NCBI RefSeq assembly: GCF_016097555.1
Contig: NC_054713.1
Span: 5,042,125 to 5,106,124, forward strand
DNA length: 64,000 nucleotides
Reading direction: 5' to 3'
Origin: Gigantopelta aegis
Taxonomy: Eukaryota > Mollusca > Gastropoda > Neomphalida > Peltospiridae
Part shown: positions 1-10,588 of the stretch, piece by piece
Layout: each line of letters starts with the position of its first letter
Numbering within the stretch: position 1 is the stretch's first letter
The notes under the pieces: generated by a model
What the model was told of the DNA's origin: nothing
The model's database searches: none
What the model saw: only the letters and a program-made list of their open reading frames with translations
Translations under genes and position numbers: made by a program

Positions 1-1286
1 GTACGCAACAACCGACGTGTTGTCCGACCTCAACAAAATCCGACGATGTCGAATAACAGTCCTAAAATGGAGACAAGCGCGACGCACTGCTTCCATCTCC
101 AACAGGTTGATGTGACGACTCCTCTCTGAAGGAGTCCACACCCCTGACAGATGTTGATCCAAAAGGTGTGCACCGAACCCCTCGAGGGAAGCATCGGTAA
201 ACAGGACCAACTCTGGAGAAAGTGGGTGTAAAGGAACGGCCTGGGACATACACTTGTCCACTAGACACTCTTGGATCGGAAGAATGAACCAAGGCCCCAA
301 TGGTATCAGCAAATCCCAGCTGAGACCATCCCACACTCGGGACAAATGCCACTGAAGCGGTCTCTTGAACCGTCTGAACCGCACATTCAGTGCCGCCAGC
401 GATTCGAGATGGCCTATCAACACATGGAGCGTGCGCACTGACGCACTATGCTCCACCAGAAGACGTTGCGCCAACGTCCTGAAATTGTGAAGTCGCGAAT
501 CCGTCGGAAGAACGGACACCTCCACAAGGTTGAAAACCACCCCGAGATAAGTGAAAACCTGCGTTGGCACTAATTCCGACTTGACGCAATTGGTTAATAA
601 ACCCCAATCGGAGAATCATGTCGATCACGAACTCCACGCCCACGAGACATGCCGTCTGTGACGCCGCCGGAATTAACCAATCGTCCAGGTAATTGTGCAT
701 CCAACAGATGTACACGCCCCACCACTGCCTTTACTACCCGAGTAAAGACGTGAGGGCTTGTGGCCAATCCGAACGGCAGAACTTGAAACTCGTAAGTTCT
801 GCCGTCGTAGAGGAACCGCAAGTACTTCCAAAAATCCCGATGGATTGGAACATGCAGGTAAGCGTCCTTCAAATTGATGGACGCCGCCCATTCCCCCACC
901 TGAAGCAAAGCGCGAACAGACTGAACCGTCTCCATCTTCATAGATGGAATAACGACGAAATAATTCAGCGGCTTCAGATTTAGAATTGGTCGCCACTCGT
1001 CATTCTTCTTCTGGGTGAAGAACAGATGGGAGTAAAATCCCGGAGTGCCCAAATCCACCTCCTGGATGGCTTTCTTGTCGAGAAACTTGACAACCATCTT
1101 CTCCACCAGTACTTGTTTGTCGACAGGCGGTACTGCAGGTAACCGGGGGGAGGACGTCAGTGGAGACGGTGAAGAAAACGGAATTCTGTATCCGTTGCGG
1201 ACAACCGACAAAACCCATGGGTCCAGATCTGGCAGTTCGCACCAACTTTGAACCTCCGTAAGCAGATGTCGATTGTCCACGCACCC
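1..1286 (-). pseudogene. DIRS-type reverse transcriptase / RNase H, two frameshifts, truncated at window edge
   Basis: Reverse transcriptase and RNase H would copy element RNA into DNA. From 1286 leftwards the reading gives the RT fingers and palm: GFYSHLFF, EWRPILNLKPLN, a first Asp in INLKDAYLHVPI, and LPFGLATSPHVFTRVV. The frame then shifts near 700-706 into HNYLDDWLIPA (catalytic DD pair, about 677-694), and again near 590-605 into a third frame that stays open to position 1. The third part carries RNase H motifs LVLFTDASLEGFGAHLL (about 187-201), LLEMEAV (about 87-101) and RSDNTSVVAY at the edge. The block begins in the same frame as the preceding gag, directly after gag's TGA at 1287-1289, with no ATG of its own. 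The two shifts mean it is inactive or the assembly has small indel errors. Family assignment is confident; activity is not. Confidence 0.8.
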
Positions 1287-3581
1287 TCATCCCGGCCGCT
1301 TCCCACCCCTGGGCGCCTTGCCCCGAGCGGAACCACGAAAACGTGCCGGCTTCCCCTGAAAACGTCCCTGTTTCGATGAACCACGGGCATTACCAGACTG
1401 CACGCCCGAATCAGACACCACAGGGATCTGATAACTGTCAAGAAAAGTCGATTTCTTAACAGGTGGAGGCTTAAAAGTAGATGCCGTCTGGCGCTTACGA
1501 GCAGTTCGGGACGGAACAGCAGGGACGAATTTCGCCGCTTCTTGGTCCATGACCAAGTTAAAATTGGTCCCAAAAAGTAAGGTTTCCCTTACTGAGCGAC
1601 TACGAAAGTAGGTTTTAACCACACCCGTCGCTCTCAGTCCTGCCAGGTAGTGATCCCGACGCAGAAGTAGACTGTTGGCAAAAACACGCCCAGCAAGCTG
1701 AGCGACGTGATGAGAGGCTTTAGAAGCCGCCAACAAACAACCCTTAGCCATCGGCGGAAGACCCGTGACTGCTTTATCTAACCCAAATAGGAACGTACCT
1801 AAATGGTTATTGACTTGAAAAAGAAGTTTAGATAACCTCTCCAAAGTCTCTAAATCCGTGAGTGGCACACTGACATTAGGAGATGGGTGGCAGTCTGCCT
1901 TCACCCTAGCGGAAACGACCGCTGGATGTGAAAGGAAGGAAGCTCCCAATGTCTTATACAAAGACTTGGACAAAACCTTCGCCGCAGACAACAGTTTCCC
2001 GGTAGCTAACGCTAACGCTAACGTCGCTAAAGGCCGGTTTCCAAACGAAACACCCTTGTAAGACTGAACAGCCTCCTCCGACGGAATTGCATCCGCGCAC
2101 ACCAGTCGGACCTGTTCCCGTACAAAACCAAGAACCACCTGGTAATCATAATCGCCGTCTGGCGTACCATCGGCCAAATTGGGAATCTCGTCAAGCACCG
2201 AACCTGGTGCCAACCCTTCCCCCGAACCACACACTGATTCGGAGGGAAAATCGTCTTCCGAAGAAGAAATTTTTTCAAACGACGCGCCATGCGCTGACCG
2301 TAATGGAAACGAAACTGCATGGGCAGGACGATGCGGACCGGCCGAATCTGCAAACTGGTCCAACCCCGGTCTCGCTGGAAACCCCGGCGGTGGAGGGACT
2401 GGTGGAGGCGATTCCCCTAGCCAGGCCATGAAATTCTCAAAAAGAGAAACATAGTCCCCCCGAGTCCGCCCCTGAGGGCGACCCGAAACCATCGGACCCT
2501 GAACGAAAGGTTCCGCCCACGCAGTCGAGGGATAACGCCTGGAACCTCTACCCCGATCTGACAGGTCCGGATTGACCATCGGTGTAGACACAGGCGCACC
2601 CAAGAAAGCTGCAGTTTCCCTGATCCCTGCCGAAACAGACCACGGGACTGGTGGTGTCGGTTGAACCGAACCGTCAGGAAATTCGTACACGTACGAATCC
2701 TGCGCCGAATTCTGAACCCAACGTACCACGTGTGGATTAGCCAACCCAGTTGACGTAGCCACATGCGAACGATCTAAAAGTTGATGACGCTGTACAGGCG
2801 CCCCAACAACAGAAGGGACGCCCACTGGCGTCGCACCCGAAACAACGCCACCCGGCTCCGTGACTGAGACAACGTTGTAAGACTTCGCGATTTCGCCAAG
2901 TGGCTCGATCACCGAAGTAGCGCCGAAAGATGCGTTGGCCGAAACGGCGCCCTCGGACGCCACGACCAACCCTGCACCAGAAATCTGGTGAGCCAAACGG
3001 CGCCGCGAAGCGGACTTCATTCTAGAGCTAATCGACCTCTCCACAGAAGGACCAATAACCCTGCCCCCATCAGCAAGATGGGAGTCGGAACTGAGAGACA
3101 CAGTCATTCCTGCCACGACTGCACTCCCTCCGACTGACGCCCCCGTTACAACCGTAACCGGCGCCGCCTCCACTGACGGAGGCAAAAGCAAATCCCCAGG
3201 TCGAACGGAGCCCGACCTGGAAGAAACCTTCCGTGCTTCAGCCGAAATAGGGAGCAACAGCGCCCCCTCCGCGCCAAGCGGCACTTCGGGTTTACTGGTA
3301 TCACCATGAAGATGGCGAACAGACGAGGAGGCTCCCTTGCGCCTACCACTTGTCCGCGAGCTCTTTGAACTGGTCACCGACTTGCCGACAGCCGGCAAAT
3401 CGGTATGGAGCACGACCCCGAAGGTTGCCACTGTGCTCCGCTCGTCCCGTTCACGTCTAATCATCCTCTTTCGCTCGGCGTCTTTTGACAGCTTCTTAGC
3501 CTTCCCCCACGTGGAGGGGGACCAATTTACACAGATATGACACTGGCGTTCAAAACAACAAGAACGACATGCCCGACACAA
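1287..3581 (-). CDS. Gag-like nucleocapsid protein of the DIRS element
   Basis: A continuous 764-residue frame just upstream of the RT. It would act as the structural RNA-binding protein of the retrotransposon particle. The N-terminal ~20 residues are cysteine-rich (CRACRSCC...CHIC spacing). A charged Lys/Arg/Glu segment, long Ser/Thr/Pro/Val-rich low-complexity regions and a more ordered helical region (about residues 540-690) follow. The C terminus is RG/GKxR-rich (GSARGKAPRGGKRPG), typical of nucleic-acid-binding Gag tails. The frame opens at a TTG codon; the first ATG is at 3464, so the true start is either there or upstream of the SINE junction. It ends in TGA (1287-1289) and the RT continues in the same frame. 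The sequence alone does not name a conserved domain; the call relies on position and composition. Confidence 0.6.
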   Translation of the reverse strand: MCRACRSCCFERQCHICVNWSPSTWGKAKKLSKDAERKRMIRRERDERSTVATFGVVLHTDLPAVGKSVTSSKSSRTSGRRKGASSSVRHLHGDTSKPEVPLGAEGALLLPISAEARKVSSRSGSVRPGDLLLPPSVEAAPVTVVTGASVGGSAVVAGMTVSLSSDSHLADGGRVIGPSVERSISSRMKSASRRRLAHQISGAGLVVASEGAVSANASFGATSVIEPLGEIAKSYNVVSVTEPGGVVSGATPVGVPSVVGAPVQRHQLLDRSHVATSTGLANPHVVRWVQNSAQDSYVYEFPDGSVQPTPPVPWSVSAGIRETAAFLGAPVSTPMVNPDLSDRGRGSRRYPSTAWAEPFVQGPMVSGRPQGRTRGDYVSLFENFMAWLGESPPPVPPPPGFPARPGLDQFADSAGPHRPAHAVSFPLRSAHGASFEKISSSEDDFPSESVCGSGEGLAPGSVLDEIPNLADGTPDGDYDYQVVLGFVREQVRLVCADAIPSEEAVQSYKGVSFGNRPLATLALALATGKLLSAAKVLSKSLYKTLGASFLSHPAVVSARVKADCHPSPNVSVPLTDLETLERLSKLLFQVNNHLGTFLFGLDKAVTGLPPMAKGCLLAASKASHHVAQLAGRVFANSLLLRRDHYLAGLRATGVVKTYFRSRSVRETLLFGTNFNLVMDQEAAKFVPAVPSRTARKRQTASTFKPPPVKKSTFLDSYQIPVVSDSGVQSGNARGSSKQGRFQGKPARFRGSARGKAPRGGKRPG

Positions 3582-3707
3582 ATATCACAGAATTTTACGA
3601 ATACTGAATTTTACTCAAAACTTCAATTTTGTGCTGTATTGGCCATTCTCAAAGAGAATGTTACACCCCTGCACCACGGTGAGGTTACAGCACACGCAGG
3701 GGCCATT
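3577..3707 (-). repeat. SINE family E, truncated copy
   Basis: Closely matches the 5' half of fuller copies at 31285-31585 (+) and 46826-47113 (-). Shared landmarks are the block that reads, on this strand, GGCCATTCTCAAAGAGAATG (self-complementary CATTCTC/GAGAATG core) and ACACCCCTGCACCACGGTGA. The copy stops near the DIRS gag start, so this junction defines the DIRS boundary seen here. Confidence 0.65.
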
Positions 3708-3969
3708 CATTCCGAAGAACATATGGCAGTTATTATAAAAATGTAACAGTATGTTCTGCACATATTTCATCAATATATGAATGTTCACATGAATACATGT
3801 ATAAAATAGTATAGCAATTAATATTCAAAGCATCTGAGTTTAAGTGGATTGAATCTGTTCAGACTTCATTTGAACAATATACATCATTGGATCAACATCA
3901 TGCCCTGAGTGTGGGAACAGTTTTCCCCAGATTTGATAATATACAAAGACACCGGTGACAGATGCACCA

Positions 3970-4228
3970 AGAAGAAACTCCTCATCCTACGCAATTCCTC
4001 TCATATCCCTCCTCCTCCTCAATTCCTCATATCCCTCCTCAATTCCTCTCATATCCCTCCTCCTTCTCAATTCCTTTCTCATATCCCTCCTCCTTCTCAA
4101 TTCCTTTCTCATATCCCTCCTTCTCAATTCCTGTCTCATATCCCTCCTCGTCCTCTTCAATTCCTCTCATATCCCTCCTTCTCCTCAATTTCACCCTCCT
4201 CCTCAACGGTCTTTGTCATCCCCAGTTG
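3970..4228 (+). repeat. Minisatellite, ~27-33-bp pyrimidine-rich units
   Basis: At least seven head-to-tail variants of a unit with CTCATATCCCTCCT followed by TCTCAATTCCT. Units differ in length by a few bases and open frames on the plus strand merely read through the repeat (SYPSS, LISLL). Confidence 0.85.
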
Positions 4229-4597
4229 GCAACCTCAAGATTATCAACTGAACAATATGTGTATTGTCCCCAGCTCATTTTGAGATGCCAGGGTTGGGGT
4301 GCCCTGATTCATCGCCTCACAGAAGATTAATTAAATTATACACGCTAAATACTAGGAGTACATACACTTTGTGGTAGTATGCTGATTATAGTAATAGTAA
4401 TACTTGTTCAAATAATGTACATGGTGATATATTTAATATTAATGCATATGTACATGTAGATAGTAGTATTATAAATAGCTAGTTAATAGAAATATATTTA
4501 AATAGGCTGGTTGGTGTAATGGGGACATAAAATAAATATATATATTTAATAAATATATAATAAATATATAAGTTTAGAAAGAAAGAATGTTAAAAAG
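4229..4597. other. AT-rich non-coding stretch
   Basis: Very AT-rich, with runs of ATATATTTAAT type. No open frame, RNA gene or repeat family recognised. Confidence 0.6.
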
Positions 4598-4850
4598 AAA
4601 AGTTGTGGCAGGCTTGTATTTGTTGCATATTGAGGTTATGTCAGGTTTAGGTTTTAATATAATTAATTTGATATAATTTGATAAAGTCTAGGTTTTAATG
4701 TATATATTGAAATTGATTTTAGGCAAGTCTAACTCAAATAAAGCACAGACCGTGCATGAGCAAAGTTCACTAGCACATGAACTCTTTCTATTGTCTGAGT
4801 ATGAACTTTTCCTTTTCTTTTCTGCCTCAAATCAGTTGCTACATTCTGGA
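4598..4850 (+). repeat. Inverted repeat, left copy (partner 9107-9369)
   Basis: About 250 bp is repeated in opposite orientation at 9107-9369. Landmarks are GCAGGCTTGTATTTGTTGCA, AAGTCTAACTCAAATAAAGC and GCAAAGTTCACTAGCACATG. Between the copies lie a Ty3/gypsy pol relic and a Tc1 transposon. Its nature (inverted LTR pieces, fold-back element or dispersed repeat) is undecided. Confidence 0.75.
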
Positions 4851-6726
4851 GCCGAGGTAGGGACACAAAGACTTCGTGATTGGGACGTGTGCCCTGTGAC
4901 TCGTTCGTTGTGACAAGATGGATGCCACACCTCTCCTAGGTCGTAATCTACAGACAACTTCAGAACATTCCGGAAGTGACGTGATGTAATACAGTGATAG
5001 ATGATTCATGACTTTAAACATTTTATAGTTTAAATATTTGAATTCAAAACTTTACGGTGATGTGTATTTTGTGATTTTGTAATTTCATGAACTGGACAGA
5101 CTGAGTCATCAACAAGAACTGGACAGACTGAGTTGTGTTTTCTTAAAGGTAGGCAACTTAAACAAGAGCCTTATGTGTTGGAAAGATGCATACCCAGACC
5201 ACCAACACATACTGACACTTTAGCAAATGAAAAACGCGTAATTTTAGAGTTAATAAAAAACCACGATTATTCCTGCTAACTGGGGGCAGCCATTTTGTTT
5301 CGTTTTTGTGACGTCCTGTGGGATAGCTTGGGGCGAAGTGACGTCAGCTCCTGACCATCTCCTGTATGTACAGTGTAAACAAAAGCAGTAATTTTCGACA
5401 AGGTGCTTCTCTTTGATCAACCTGACTTGTAAAACAGCATAAATGACGTAATAATATAATAAACTATTTAACTAAATATATTTCAAGTTGCATTAATGGA
5501 ACAAATACACTCCTGCCAATTAGGAATCACAGGTAGAAGCAACTAACAGCATAGACCAATTAACTAAGAAAACACTCCGTGTATCATTTCAGTACGTATG
5601 TTAACCCATGGGCAAAACATTGTTAATTGTTTCGACTTGTTGTGTAGCCACTTTGACAATGGTATTTTATTTTGTATTGAAAAATAATATATATATATTG
5701 ATATACTTATTGCTGGCTTACTGGGATGTGTATTATTACAGAACATTGCAATGTATGACTATTTATCATCCCGCAAAAACCAGGTAGATTGTGTTTCTCT
5801 AGTTCTAAGGCTCATTCCTGACGTTACACGTTAAGTATTACGTAACCACCAGCTCGCCAGAGGGCGTACTCACTGAGATGGTACAAAATGCCTGCGCCCG
5901 TTATATATAATAGCCGTCACATTTAACCGTTTTATTAATGAACTATACGATTATACGTATTGATATTAAGCAATAATGTGCATTATATATCGTTGAATAT
6001 GCATACCAGGCCAAATGCCTTAATTGTCCTCAACTTTGACATTGATGTGTGTCTGCATGATTCTTTGGATTGTGTCAAGAACATTGTTTTTCATGAGCTG
6101 TGTTATTCACATTGACTGGACATCTTGCAAATTGACATCTGTGAATACAGAAAGAACTTGAATATTAACTTTTGATCTATATTGTGCTGGTATACCATGT
6201 TTATATTATTTTGTTTCATGTGTGTTGTGATATTCTGATTCAGTCAGGTAGGAGGTTTAAATTTTAAGTTGGTCACAAACAATGGCTGTTCATTAGATGT
6301 TATATTTCATTTTTATTTATTTATTTTAAGAAAATTGTTTTAACTCAGTGAATGATGTAGAGATGAGTGGCAGAGGTGTGAGTGAGCTATAATAAACAGG
6401 ATAAAGTTAGGAAATACCTAGATATTAGTAATTAAAATTGAAAAAAAAAGAAAATTACAAATTAAATTTGGAATAAAGGTAGGGTAGGCATATTAAGATA
6501 GTCAATAGCTTAGATGTAGTTGAATTTTTGGGGTTTGTTGATTGCAAAGTACAGTGGTTTTCAGGCATTATTTATTCTTCTCTTAAACTTTTCTATTTTC
6601 TTTCATTTCATCCCCCACACCTGCATATTTGCACTAACTAACCTACAAGAGGTTCATTGATACTTGAAGATTTAGATATTGCCCCTAGTTTGATTGCTTT
6701 TAGTAATTCTCCTAGGTTAGCAATAA
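4851..6726. other. Non-coding interval
   Basis: AT-rich sequence with a short direct repeat of AACTGGACAGACTGAGT around 5091-5133 and two TGACGTC motifs near 5308-5345 in a locally GC-richer patch. No coding region or known RNA is supported. Confidence 0.5.
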
Positions 6727-7120
6727 ATGGTCACATCTCTAATATCACTACTAGAACTGACTATTCCACCTCGTGCTACTCTTTATGAGTTACAACCAGT
6801 TAGCATTGAGGATATTCCAGAAGAGAGACATTCAGGAGATCAGGATGTAAATTATAAGATGGATTTTAAAGATGCAACTGTTGACACTGATGAACTCTGT
6901 AAGGGTAAAGCTGTTATTCAACAGTTCATAGACATTTTCTCTACTGGAGAAGATGTTGGGTTTACAGACAAAATAGTCCATCGAATTGAGCGGTCTAATG
7001 AACAACCTTTCAAACAGCGTCATCGACGAATACCACCTTCTATGTACCAGGAAGTAAAGGACCACCTTCAACAGCTGTTAACAAGTGGTATCATTAGAAA
7101 GTCATACTCACCTTCCCTAA
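6727..7120 (+). pseudogene. Ty3/gypsy pol fragment (protease-RT linker to start of RT)
   Basis: The frame from 6727 matches the segment of Ty3/gypsy polyproteins just before the RT catalytic core: a TIPPRATLYELQPV-like piece, then FIDIFSTGEDVGFTDKIVHR, then FKQRHRRIPPSMYQEVKDH and LLTSGIIRKSYSPS. In the family the next residues should enter RT motif 1. Here the homology ends at about 7120 and the frame runs into unrelated Ser-rich sequence until 7344. It is a 3'-truncated relic with no catalytic residues, no LTRs located and no integrase. Confidence 0.8.
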
Positions 7121-7401
7121 TACCATTATCGTCATTAGAAGTTGTGGAACTTCCTTACTCCTGTTGCCTCAACCCATCCTCGTCATCCTCTGCTTGGTCA
7201 ACTCCTGTGCCAGGCAATTCCTCTGATTGCTCTGACGTCTGGTCGTCACCATGGGTTTTGAGATTTGAAAGAAACACAAAAGCTGCTCAGGGTTCAAAAT
7301 TCATGTTTATTCCATGTTCGAGTCGTGTCCGAAGTAATAATTAAAGACCCTGAAATAATTAAAATAAAATACATAAACATATATCCGACCAACACTACAT
7401 A

Positions 7402-8899
7402 TACTCTTCAAAAGAAGAAACGCAAAACCACATTGTCGTAACATTTGGAGAATTGATTTAATTATTGAATGGTGAGTCCGATAATTACCAAATGTTGCAG
7501 GATTGTTCACAATTCACTCTAGTCCATTGTGAGTAAGTGATAGGACACACCACCAAGGTCAAGGTCATCTGGAGTCAATACCGGGTGTGGCTTCCGCGTG
7601 TGTTGACAACTGCCTGGCACCGCCTGCCCATTGAAGCAACCAGAGTACGGATGACGTCCCGGGGGATGGTGGCCCACTCGGCCTGCAAGGCTGCTGCCAG
7701 CTCGGGCAGGGTCTGGGGCTGTGGTTGTCGCTGTCGGAGGCGTCGGTCCAACTCGTCCCATAGATGCTCAATTGGGTTCAAATCCGGTGATATCGATGGC
7801 CAAGGAAGGACATTAATGTTGTTGTTCTGTAGGAAAGCCGTTGTGAGACGTGCTGTGTGAGGCCTGGCGTTGTCATGTTGGAACACTGCGTTGGCGTTGG
7901 CCATAACTGGAACGATGTGTGGCCGGAGGATCTGGTCAATGTAGCCCTGTGCATTCAGGTTGCCCTGCACGTGGACCAGGTCAGTTCTGCCAGTGTGTGA
8001 GATGGCTGCCCACACCATGACACTACCCCCGCCGAATCTGTCCACTTCCTGCACGCAGTTTGCCGCATAACGTTCACCACGACGCCTATACACGCGACAT
8101 CTTCCATCATGACGTCGGAGCAGAAATCGGGACTCGTCACTGAACCACACCTGTCTCCATCGCAGTTGAGGCCATTGCCGATGAATCTGGCACCACTGCA
8201 GTCGGAGTCGACGGTGTTGTGGTGTTAAGATGACACCTCGAACTGGACGTCTGGCACGAATTCCTACCTCACGTAGGCGGTTCCGTACGGTCTGGTCGGA
8301 TATCCTGCGCAAACCTGGTATTGCTGCGGCTGTGGAGGTGGCAGTAGTCAATCGTTCCCGAAGGTGGCGTACCCGGATGTAGCGGTCCTGCCCGGGGGTA
8401 GTGACCCGTGGTCGACCGGATCTAGGGAGGTCACGTGTTGATCCATGTTGCTGGTAACGGTCCCACAGTCTGGAGATGGTGCTTGGGGACACATGGAATG
8501 CCCTGGCAACGGCCGTTCTGGATTCGCCTGCGTCTAGTTGGCCGATGGCATTGTTTCTCTGCGGTTCACTGAGACGTGGCATGTCCTGGATTGTCAACTG
8601 TCGGCCAGATACAGAGGCCAGGCAAGCGAACACCCTGCACTTTTATACTGTCGGTGTTCATGTTGCACGTGCAGACAACGCACGTGCAGTGGTGACATGG
8701 TTTGCACGTGGCTGCGTTTTTGCGAATATTCACATTTTGGAACTTTATTGTACAGTAGCTGCGTTTTATCGAATGTAACCGTGGGAATGTGTTTGGGACA
8801 TGCAATGACCTTATATTCACAAAGCATGAACCGGTAGGAAACATAAACTCGGAGTTATAACCCATTTGTACCCTTTTGCGTTTCTTTTTTTGAAGAGTA
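7402..8899 (-). mobile_element. Complete Tc1-like DNA transposon (1498 bp)
   Basis: Ends are inverted repeats of about 28 bp beginning TACTCTTCAAAA and containing GAAACGCAAAA (7402-7429 and 8872-8899, a few mismatches). They are flanked by TA on both sides (7400-7401 and 8900-8901), the target duplication of Tc1/mariner elements. The interior holds one intact transposase gene on the minus strand. Length and layout fit a full-length Tc1 element; the intact gene suggests fairly recent insertion. Confidence 0.92.
7575..8582 (-). CDS. Tc1-like transposase (DD34E)
   Basis: Cut-and-paste transposase that binds the element's inverted repeats and inserts it at TA. The 335-residue protein starts at MPRLSEPQRNN (8582); the frame is open for 17 more codons upstream, but 335-340 aa is the normal Tc1 length. 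The N-terminal helix-turn-helix pair (about residues 5-110) includes STISRLWDRY and a GRPR AT-hook-like linker (56-59). The catalytic core has D149 (VWFSDESRF), D237 (QHDNARPHTA) and E272 (SPDLNPIEHLWDEL), with exactly 34 residues between the second Asp and Glu. The Gly-rich FGGGSVMVWAAI block typical of Tc1 is present. No stop or frameshift is seen, so the enzyme may be functional. Confidence 0.95.
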   Translation of the reverse strand: MPRLSEPQRNNAIGQLDAGESRTAVARAFHVSPSTISRLWDRYQQHGSTRDLPRSGRPRVTTPGQDRYIRVRHLRERLTTATSTAAAIPGLRRISDQTVRNRLREVGIRARRPVRGVILTPQHRRLRLQWCQIHRQWPQLRWRQVWFSDESRFLLRRHDGRCRVYRRRGERYAANCVQEVDRFGGGSVMVWAAISHTGRTDLVHVQGNLNAQGYIDQILRPHIVPVMANANAVFQHDNARPHTARLTTAFLQNNNINVLPWPSISPDLNPIEHLWDELDRRLRQRQPQPQTLPELAAALQAEWATIPRDVIRTLVASMGRRCQAVVNTRGSHTRY

Positions 8900-8901
8900 T
8901 A

Positions 8902-9106
8902 TATATAATAGTTTTACCTAAGTGATTGTTATATCTAACATTTACATTTAGTATTGTCTTAAGTGTAATGAAATTAATATATATTAACTACAAATAACTC
9001 ACCAAATATATGGGATCTGGGTCCAACATTAACCAGATGAAAACTCAGCTTTCAGTGTCTTCAGAACAAAATAAAGTTAAAAGCTAAAACACAACCAGCA
9101 CATCTG
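8902..9106. other. Non-coding AT-rich spacer
   Basis: Between the Tc1 element and the right copy of the inverted repeat; nothing recognised. Confidence 0.5.
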
Positions 9107-9369
9107 AAGTCAGCAAGTCAACTGAACATAGCAACTGACCTAAGGCAGAAAAGAAAAGGAAAAGCTCATGCTCAGACAATAGAAAGAGTTCATGTGCTAG
9201 TGAACTTTGCTCATGCACGGTCTGTGCTTTATTTGAGTTAGACTTGCCTAAAATCAATTTCAATAAATACATTAAAACCTAGACTTTATCAAACTATATA
9301 AAATTAATTATATTAAAACCTAAACCTGCCATAACCTCAATATGCAACAAATACAAGCCTGCCACAAAG
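9107..9369 (-). repeat. Inverted repeat, right copy (partner 4598-4850)
   Basis: Reverse-complement match of 4598-4850. Both copies contain a short shadow frame (KLILGKSNSNKAQTVHEQSS), which reflects repeat identity rather than a gene. Confidence 0.75.
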
Positions 9370-9465
9370 TTATAGTAGGTAATTATAGTGATAAGTAATA
9401 ATGTCAAAATTCATGTCATTAAATATTGATGTATTGACTTTGTTACTTGCTGTCTATCATTTTTG

Positions 9466-9570
9466 CTGCGCGGTCTGTCTGGAATCGATCCCCGTCGGTG
9501 GATCCATTGGGCTATTTCTCGTGCCAGCCAGTGCACCACGACTGGTATATCAAAGGTCGTGGTAATACTG
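9466..9570 (+). repeat. SINE family B fragment
   Basis: Contains the tRNA-like box-B region (GGAATCGATCCCCGTCGGTGG) and the family-B body (GGGCTATTTCTCGTGCCAGC). The 3' part is missing. Confidence 0.7.
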
Positions 9571-9744
9571 TACAGATAAGTAAGTTTCTAACAGAGGTTA
9601 TAGTGTTTGCTTCAAATAGTCAAGCCTGACCGAATATTTGTGTTACCTGGTTAACAGTCTTTTCAAAATACACCAGAAGAAGCAATACGTTGTTTCTCAG
9701 AATACATTCACATACACATGTAATGAATAAGTAGTGTAGGTTAT

Positions 9745-10500
9745 ATGTCTAATATACAATGAAGGTGGAGTGTATATTATATTTATTATAATGAATGGGG
9801 AGTACAAATTATATCTATAATAATGAACGGGGAGTGCAGATTATATGTATAAAATTTAATGTGGAGTATATTACATGTATTAATATGTATAATAATAGAC
9901 GTAGATTATATGTATTATAATGAGTGTGAACTGTAGTTTATATGTATATTAATGAATGTAGATTGTAGATTATGTGTGTAACAATGGATGGGGATGCGTA
10001 GACGAACTATATAATAATGATTGGGGACTGTGGTGTATACGCATAATAATGGATGGGTAGTACAGAATAGCATAGCATAGCAATGAATGACTAGTGTAGA
10101 TGATGTGTATAATAATACATGTATATTTAAAACTATAACGTGTTATTTGGCAGCATTGTCAATTGATAGTAATAAATGGGGAGTGTATATTATAGGTATA
10201 CTAATGAATGGGGAGTGCAGGTTATATGCATAGAAATTACTGGGGAGTGCAGATTATATGTGTAGTAATGAATGGGGAGTGCAGATTATACGTATATAGT
10301 AATAAATGAGGATTACAGATTATATGTATAATAATGAATTGGAAGTGTAGGTTATATGTATAGCAGTGAATGGGGAGTGCAGATTATATGAATAGTAATT
10401 AACGAGGAGTGTATATTATATGTAACATAGTGAATGGGGAGTGCATATTTTATGTATAATAATTAATGTGGAGTGCAGATTATATGTATAGTAAGGTTTT
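9745..10500 (+). repeat. Degenerate minisatellite, ~35-45-bp units
   Basis: About twenty imperfect head-to-tail units built on AATGGGGAGTGCAGATTATA followed by TGTATAATAATG. Units vary in sequence and length. No coding potential. The array ends where a SINE fragment begins. Confidence 0.85.
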
Positions 10501-10588
10501 TTATGCACCATCCCACAGACATGTTAGCACATACCGCGATCTTTGATTTACCAGTCGTGGTGTACTGGCTAGAACGAGAAATATCACA
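10497..10588 (-). repeat. SINE family B fragment
   Basis: Reverse-complement body segment: CACCATCCCACAGAC, GCACATACCGCGATCTTTGA, CCAGTCGTGGTGTACTGGCT. The tRNA head is missing. Confidence 0.7.

Larger units (their letters stand above)
1..3581 (-). mobile_element. DIRS-like retrotransposon, left part missing (window edge)
   Basis: Two consecutive minus-strand coding blocks, a basic gag-like protein and a reverse transcriptase/RNase H, form the front of a DIRS-group (tyrosine-recombinase) retrotransposon. The assignment rests on the RT style (PFGL-TSPHVFTRV, YLDDWL) followed closely by an RNase H with TDAS. The tyrosine recombinase and methyltransferase expected in this group would lie beyond position 1. 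The right (5') side stops against a SINE-derived segment beginning near 3577, so the 5' inverted terminal repeat is not recognisable here. Frameshifts in the RT suggest a decayed copy or consensus errors. Confidence 0.75.

Noticed and set aside
4698..4913. Conserved short frame with KLILGKSNSNKAQ (also 9084-9272)
   Set aside because: Conservation reflects the inverted DNA repeat; frames diverge at repeat ends.
9745..10500. Regularly spaced repeats resembling a CRISPR array
   Set aside because: Units are contiguous and degenerate without unique spacers; an animal minisatellite.
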